Positions 57,706 through 64,000 of a DNA stretch of 64,000 nucleotides are shown in pieces. Position 1 is the stretch's first letter. Every line of letters begins with the position of its first letter. The DNA lies in NCBI GenBank assembly GCA_964020085.1, contig OZ026595.1, forward strand, positions 19,070,153 to 19,134,152, read 5' to 3'. Made by a program: the position numbers and the translations under genes. Source of the stretch: Micromussa lordhowensis (Eukaryota; Cnidaria; Anthozoa; Scleractinia; Lobophylliidae). The notes beneath the pieces were generated by a model, which was given only the letters and a program-made list of their open reading frames with translations, searched no databases and was not told the origin of the DNA.

Positions 57706-58018
57706 ACTTTATAGACAAAAGCTCACACAACCAGTTTTTAAATTAAATTGACTTTTATTAATTTGTAATACAGTACATGTACATGTAATTACATAAGACA
57801 CTTCTTTTAAATATTTACAATGAAGCTCAAATATTAACAACATTACTAAAAGCTTTATATTTTCCTGAACATTTTACAAAGCATCTGTGCATAGTCTCAA
57901 TTTCTTGCAGTTAGCTAGGCTGCAGCTTCACCAACTTAATCAGCTCAGCTCAATTTATTTATTGAAATCAGCTCAGTTTGAGTATATGCCAACAGATTTT
58001 TCACGGTCACAACATTTT

Positions 58019-61000
58019 CTATGAGTACATATTTCGAATGACAGCCTGTACAAAGTCTGTGGTACTGGTACTGCCACCCATGTCCATGGTTAACGACTAA
58101 AGAACAAAACAATCAAATCAAAATCAGTTCCCTACGAGACAGAGATTCCCTTCTCTTTCTGCTCTGTGAACAGTTTTGATCATAAGTTCAGATGTATATA
58201 AATCGTCATTGAAAATCCCTTTCACAAGCAATATAATGCTAATAAAATATATATTAACCATTGATAATTTACTCAAAATGCTGAAGTTTTGCTTTTCCAG
58301 TTAAAAAAGGAGAAATGGATGTTCAGGACATTCAGGATGCTAAATACTGTTAGAACAGTCAACCACTTATTTCTATTTGTCAGTTAAATTTGAGTGTCAT
58401 GGTCGTCATGCAACAAAAATCTCTTTATGTGATGATTGCTTACCATTCAATACATGTGAAATGACAATAAATTAAAGTAAAGTGGAAAATAGTACTAAGT
58501 AGTCAGCAAACAGACACACCTTTCCTTCAGATATAGTTTTCTCCAGAGCTTCATTGATCATGTTAGCATAAAATCCAAGACTAAAACAAGAAGACATATT
58601 GTAAATAACAGCAAGTGAACTTCTACAATTGGAACATTTCATTTCCATTTTTGCAAGTTAAGGGTAGTATGTAATTTTTACAAAGGTTCAACTGTTTAAA
58701 GGGTAAAAAAAGTAAGCAAAACCCCCAAACATTTTTTTTACTTAAAGGAGCTGCGTCACGGTTAAACGGTTTGAAAAATTTAGCCTAAATTTTTCAATTT
58801 TGTTGTTTGTAATCCGTGTCAATCTTCTCCATCCTTGTTCCTTCATGGTTTATTATTATCTCTTTAGTGTTTTTCTATCTTTGTAAAGTATTATTTTGGG
58901 GTTTCCTTGAATTTAGAGGTAATTTTGTTGATGGTAGAAATAACTCCAAATACTGTGACATAGCCCCTTTAACTCATCTTCATTTTACTGGTAAGGACAT
59001 TCTAACAAAAAAATTACTTCATATGGTCCAACATATCAACACCAGCTAGAATCATTGCAGTGGGGTTAGCAACATTTCTCCCGGCCATCTGAGCATATGT
59101 ATGACGAGCTCCCTGTCCATGACGAAATAAAGACACTATTAAATGTTATAAATATTTCATTAATATTTTATCTATTTAAATATTTATATAATATTTCTTT
59201 TGCATAACATTTTATATATAATAGAAATTTTTGCATAATAGTAAACAATTATTGGATGAGGTTTTTGTGATATCCAGAATAATCAAGGTCGAGGTAAGGA
59301 TTATCAGCCGAAGCCGAAGGCTGAGCCGAAGGCTGAGGCTGATAACCCTTATACATTGAACGAACGCAAAAGCTTGGAAGTCATGTTTCTGCTTCTTCAC
59401 TGACGGCAAGCAACACGAATCGCGCAAAGTTGACATGATTACCCTTGGAAATCATGCATTGCGCGCGCAACCTACAGATTATTCACTAATCTGTAGGTAC
59501 AGATTAGTGAATAATCTGTAGGTTGCGCTGTTCCCCAGAATTAACAGTAGGCTTTTAGCCAATGAGAAGACAGATGGTGACTACAATGTATAATAATAAG
59601 AATAATCAACAGGTTACTGGACATAGTGTTGTTACCAATGTTTTTGGCTTTGCCTAATAGAATCTAAATCCAACAATAATAAGAATTTTTATGATTTATT
59701 AACAATAAAGTGGAATCCCGATTTCTCGAAACCTTGATTTTCCTAACCTCCTAATAACTCAAACTAAAAGGTTTTTCTCCCTTCAGTCAAGCACTGGAAT
59801 TTTACCCCTGAATTCTCAAACTATCCAATTTTTGAAACCAATTTTTGTTTCCTTGGAGGTTCAAAACATCCGAATTCCACTGACATAAACAGATATTAAA
59901 AATACAATTCTGTACAAAAATACTGACAGTGCAACTACTCCAACTAATTTGACCAATAGCTTTTAAGGGCAGCTTGCTCAGATAAATAGATTGTGGGAAA
60001 CCCATCTGGAACATCCAAGGTTTTCTTCATTTGTCAATTTGTACAGAATTTTGAAGACTGTGCCCATCCTAAATTGTGCTTTGAGCAATGAGGTCTAGAT
60101 GTTTATTAAACAACACTGTTAAGATAACAAATACTGACAGGCTCAAATATGGCAAAGTTGCTTCCAAGACTTTTTCCAGGCACAACACCAGCTCCACCAA
60201 CTAAGGCTGCACCAACATTGTCCACAATACTGCCATACAGGTTTGGTAACACCATCACATCAAACTGGTGCGGTTTGGCAACAAGCTATTGATCAGAAAG
60301 AGGTACCAACAAGTAAGGGGTTACTGCTTGTGGATAATGTTCAAGGTAAGGCAAAGTCTGCCTTTTGACCTTAGTGACCCATCAGACAATGCTTAAGGAA
60401 GAAGAAGAACACAAAAACAAACACTTGGAAGCTCTCAAACTGCTCAAGCTTTTAAGTAGGTTAACATGCTTTCTGGCCTTTTTTGTACTATTCATCATAC
60501 TTGTCCAATACTCCGACAAATTTATGCACACCATTGTATTGTATTCTATTGTATTGCGTCGTTCTCAATTGTATTGTATTGTTAATCTATTGTTATGTGG
60601 ATATAATACAATACAATGGTGTGCATAAATTTGTCGGAGTATTGGACAACCCTCCTATTCATATACCAGTTCTTACTCTTAATCCGAAGTCCTACAGCCT
60701 TTGTCATTTCAGGGAAAGAGCAGGGCAAACAATTACTATAAACTTACTACATCACAGCAAAGGTAGCTATGTTCACTTGAAAGATACTCAAAGATTTGAC
60801 CTGACTTACAAGCTAAACAGCTCACTCTCTTTGGTTTAAATGCAAAGGACATTGAATCCTTGTAAGCTTTGTGACATTGCCACTTAATACCTGCATACAG
60901 GTGTTGTCCACTATCATTCCTTCAAACTTGATCTTTGGATAGAGTTTAGAAACTTGTTCACAGGTTTTCAAAAACAATCCATCACCTTGCTTCCTGTCAA

Positions 61001-62845
61001 TGGAAAATACAATGATGAAATTAATTTATATATTAACTTCCTGAAAAGTATATCAAACCTGTACAATACCCATATTATTTATGGTACGGTAACCATCAAG
61101 GCATGCATGACCCAGTCTGTTTTTGTTTCATTATTGATCTGTTTTGTGAAGTATTTTAAAAAGCAACATACATGATGTTTGCCTTGTGAACAGCAGTGAC
61201 TTTCTGTCTTTTGTGCTTGGTTGCATAATCAAAAGCAAACTTGGCAATTCTCTCTGATTTCTTCTTGGTAATAACCTTAATCATTTCCACAACTCCTGGT
61301 ACACTCTAGAGGGAAAAAAGAAAACACACTCAATAAAACACTCAAAGGTGAAAACACTTCTGCCAAGTCAGTGTTTAATTTTGTCCAGCCATAATATACA
61401 GATTTAGCCAAACCTTAAAGTGGACCTCCTGGGCCGGGTTGTTCAAAGCTTCATTAAGCTAACCCAGGATAAGCAAGAATTTAGATTTTAGTTTTGTAAC
61501 TTTGCAGTGAGGTTTTCTGTTTATATTGTTTGGCCTTCTGTTTTGAATTTGAGTAATCTCAAATTACACAAAACAAAAGAGGTGAAAAACATTTGTATAC
61601 AAAAAGAATTATAGTTGGGTTAACTTTTAATCCTGGTTTAACATTATAACCAGCATCTAAACAACCCGGCCCTTAGCCTGATATGAGCCAGTAATCCAAT
61701 CAAAACCAGCACTTGGTCAGCAGTCAAAGACCTTGATGAGCTCTAAAACTGAGCCCCCAATATGGTCATGTAAGACTGGTCAGTAGATTTGACAGGTTGT
61801 TTTGACAGGTGTCAACTGACCATAATATGGATGTTCAATATCAAACCAAGGCTACAAACCAAGGCATGTGTCTATCAGCCTATTAGCTTGAGTATGGCCA
61901 CCATCTTGCATGACTCCGTTGTTGTGCATACACACCCATGAGCAATACAGCTAGAAATGATAACCATGAAAAAATCAGTTCATGGGTTTCCTTTTCTTTC
62001 CTATGTGAGTACGGTGCTCCGCTTGGCAGCCCTTTGGGCAGCCAGAACTCCGCTATTATGCTTTAATGCCTGGCTATAAGAGGAATATTGAGAGTCAAAC
62101 CTCATGTTCCAAACTGGTATATTCGCCTTCTGTTTGTTCTCTGATGATTATCATATCTACATTGCTATGCCTAACACACACACAAAAAGAAAAGAAAAGA
62201 AAACAGCAAACTATGACATAGTCAAGACAATGATTGCTACCAGGAATATGTTTCTTACTGGATGTGGTGAAGGGAGTTACCTCTCAGTCAAAGGGGTCAA
62301 CTACATGCAATTTGCTGAAAGCAAACTAACTAACTAACTAAACTAAACTAACATAAGGTTCATGCAATTTGTAAAATATGTAATTATAGTTTGAAATAAA
62401 GTTATCAATGAAGCAAAGTGCAAGAATTTAAGATCTATGTCAATACTGAACATTCTGTTTTGTATTTACATGTCTTTAGAATCTTTCAGACCTGTAGGAA
62501 TATAACCAGTGTCCAAGAAGAAATACAATGGATTAAGAATGGGTTCACATTTTTTGATGTTTGCAATGCCAACAAACAAAAACACCCTCCTGAAGTGATT
62601 GCTGCACCTGAACTAACTGCAGACAACTTTTTACCAATGCTTCACAAAACAAACTTACATCTTCTACAAACATATGTAGTAGTCTTCAGATAATTACTTA
62701 CATACATTACAGTCATGTCCTTATTTATAATTTTTTCCTAGTTCTTTGTGCGTAGACTGTTATCTATAAGTTAAAGGGTTACCTGGTATTATAACCTGGA
62801 AGGCTTTTACAGTGAACAACATTTGCAAACAAGTCCAGTTCAGTT
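58019..62845 (-). CDS. IDH3B: Isocitrate dehydrogenase [NAD] subunit beta, mitochondrial (C-terminal part)
   Basis: Structural/regulatory subunit of the mitochondrial NAD-dependent enzyme that converts isocitrate to 2-oxoglutarate in the TCA cycle. Minus-strand coding exons in order: 62845-62783, 62170-62101, 61305-61172, 60993-60891, 60285-60139, 59112-59018, 58580-58520, 58096-58019, about 249 residues, all in phase. Family text: [109 protein letters not shown] and [16 protein letters not shown]. These fit beta better than gamma or alpha. The donor after 62101 is the unusual but valid GTTTGA. About 130 N-terminal residues, with the transit peptide, lie beyond the right edge. A minus-strand AATAAATAAA at 57954-57963 is a likely polyadenylation signal. 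Confidence 0.92.
59244..59460. repeat. Repeat with GCCGAAGGCTGA hairpin
   Basis: AAGGATTATCAGCC and GGCTGATAACCCTT flank several copies of GAAGGCTGAG, forming a hairpin at about 59296-59352. The preceding AATTATTGGATGAGGTTTTT text belongs to a coral repeat family (from memory). It lies in an IDH3B intron. Confidence 0.6.
59465..59528. repeat. Perfect 31-bp-arm palindrome
   Basis: Arms 59465-59495 and 59498-59528 are exact reverse complements with a two-base spacer. Each arm is itself nearly palindromic (CTACAGATTATTCACTAATC), so several alternative hairpins are possible. Confidence 0.9.
59709..59882. mobile_element. Tc1/mariner-like MITE
   Basis: Left end AGTGGAATCCCGATTTCTCG and right end (reverse complement) CAGTGGAATTCGGATGTTTT form imperfect terminal repeats. 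A partial relative is at 9686-9850. Confidence 0.65.
60501..60649. mobile_element. Palindromic MITE with 45-bp perfect arms
   Basis: TTGTCCAATACTCCGACAAA then TTTATGCACACCATTG at the left is exactly inverted at the right end (CAATGGTGTGCATAAATTTG then TCGGAGTATTGGACAA). The centre is rich in TATTGTATT repeats. It lies in an IDH3B intron. Confidence 0.85.
61431..61672. mobile_element. GGGCCGGGTTGTT MITE, intact copy
   Basis: The 242-bp element has perfect 13-bp terminal inverted repeats (GGGCCGGGTTGTT / AACAACCCGGCCC) and inner pairing AACCCAGGAT / ATCCTGGTT. No obvious target duplication. Same family as 20764-20990. Confidence 0.85.
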
Positions 62846-64000
62846 CTGTAAAGAAGATGATCAGTAAGACTTCAGGCAAGTCAATTTAAAAAAAAACATA
62901 TAATGATTTCCATCCCAAAGACAGTCACTTCTTAGTTCACAATCAGCATCATTAGATCTATACACATGAATTTCTGTGACATTATTTTTAGCTTGTAATG
63001 AGAGATTTTTGAGGAAACACAATCACCCAAATATATGTAGTTCAGTATGGGAAGTTAGATGACCTAGATCTATTACCAATCAGGATTCAAGTGATGGCTG
63101 AAAAAAAAAGTGATGGCTGAGGTCATTGCATTGTGTTTTTGTGCAAAATTCTTTACATTCACAAAGCCTCTCCACACCCAGCTGTGATGGACTAACATCC
63201 TCATCCACAGGACAGATGAAATGCTCCTACATGTAGTTACTTAAGGCTACAGTTCCAGCATCTTTAGGACATTTTGGCCCAATGAAGACTACATTTTTAC
63301 AAAAAAAAACAGAACTTGCTTCATTTTTTGATTGAGAGACAAGTGATCTTGACTGGTGATACTTGATGGTGTAGTCAATGCCCCTAGAGGAAATAAGAAG
63401 TGGACAATTATCAGTTCACAATACCATTGTCCACATTTGAAATCTAGCCAAACTCTTCTTGTTAAAATATGGAAAGATGCACATAGTCTACAACAAAAAT
63501 TAAAGCTTATGATTTGCAATCCTTTAAAAAATAATAATTTATTTGTAAAGAATCAGGAATCACTACCTTTTATTACTATAACTATAATTATTCCAAATAC
63601 AAGGAATAATATATTTGGAATATATTTTACTAAGCGAACATTATGGGCATCAACTATAATTGCGGGCGACCAGCGGAGCCCGCAATCCTAATCTCAACAT
63701 TGGTTTCAAACGCATGCGCGGCAGTTATATAGCCTTGCAGTGACTCGAATTTAGCAAAAAAAGTCGTCCTTCCAAATATTTGTCCTTAGGGACACTAAGA
63801 ACCAATGAAATAAAAGGACGTAAATTTTAGCACAGGCGCTTTGACCACGCGAGACAAACACGAAGCAGCAGTAATTTGAGCACAGGCGTTCTGACCGCTA
63901 GAAACCAACACCAAGCAGAAGACAATTCTCACCAAAGCATAGCTGTTTCACCTTCCATAGTCAATGATCTTTAATGTAGTTGAAGGGTCAAATAATATGT
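62846..64000. other. IDH3B intron to window edge
   Basis: No further IDH3B exon was found. A small hairpin (TTGCGGGC...GCCCGCAA, 63659-63685) and a two-unit 50-bp direct repeat with AGCACAGGCG (63829 and 63879 onward) are visible near the end. Confidence 0.5.

Noticed and set aside
62104..62337. 77-residue plus-strand open frame
   Set aside because: It lies over the IDH3B exon 62101-62170 on the opposite strand; the real coding sense is minus.

Overview
The window looks like nuclear DNA of a cnidarian, most likely a stony coral. The evidence is AT-rich sequence, multi-exon genes with GT-AG introns, animal-type genes, and several short repeat families that I recognise from memory as coral repeats. 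The organism call is inference. No bacterial operons, CRISPR arrays or phage genes were seen.

Layout. (1) 1-3294: upstream DNA with no supportable gene. (2) 3295-32789, plus strand: one large gene for an RGS12/RGS14-type scaffold. I could follow 15 coding exons in phase, plus one optional microexon, giving about 1799 residues: PDZ, PTB, RGS, two Ras-binding domains, GoLoco and a disordered tail. Its introns hold many repeats, a broken Crypton-type recombinase gene, a broken RecQ-like helicase fragment and a retroelement remnant. (3) 34881-36062: a divergent H2B/H2A pair, each with the 3' stem-loop of replication-dependent histone mRNAs. (4) 36611-37747, minus: a single-exon Mab-21 family protein. 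(5) 39704-45383, minus: a three-exon AhpD/carboxymuconolactone-decarboxylase-family protein with a mitochondrial-type leader. (6) 45592-52959, plus: ARL3 in eight exons, head to head with gene 5 across about 208 bp. Its sixth intron holds a 3.1-kb terminal-inverted-repeat element with fossil zinc-finger/P-loop coding sequence and a 65-bp minisatellite. (7) 58019-62845, minus: the C-terminal two thirds of the mitochondrial NAD-isocitrate dehydrogenase beta subunit. Its 5' exons lie beyond the right edge.

The genes are not a functional cluster. RGS12 links heterotrimeric G-protein and Ras signalling, ARL3 serves ciliary cargo release, IDH3B the TCA cycle, and the histones S-phase chromatin. What stands out is the dense, layered repeat landscape. 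It includes nested insertions that can be ordered in time, two copies of a foldback repeat with 14-15 bp target duplications, TTAA-ended elements, and tandem arrays either interrupted by or enclosed in transposons.
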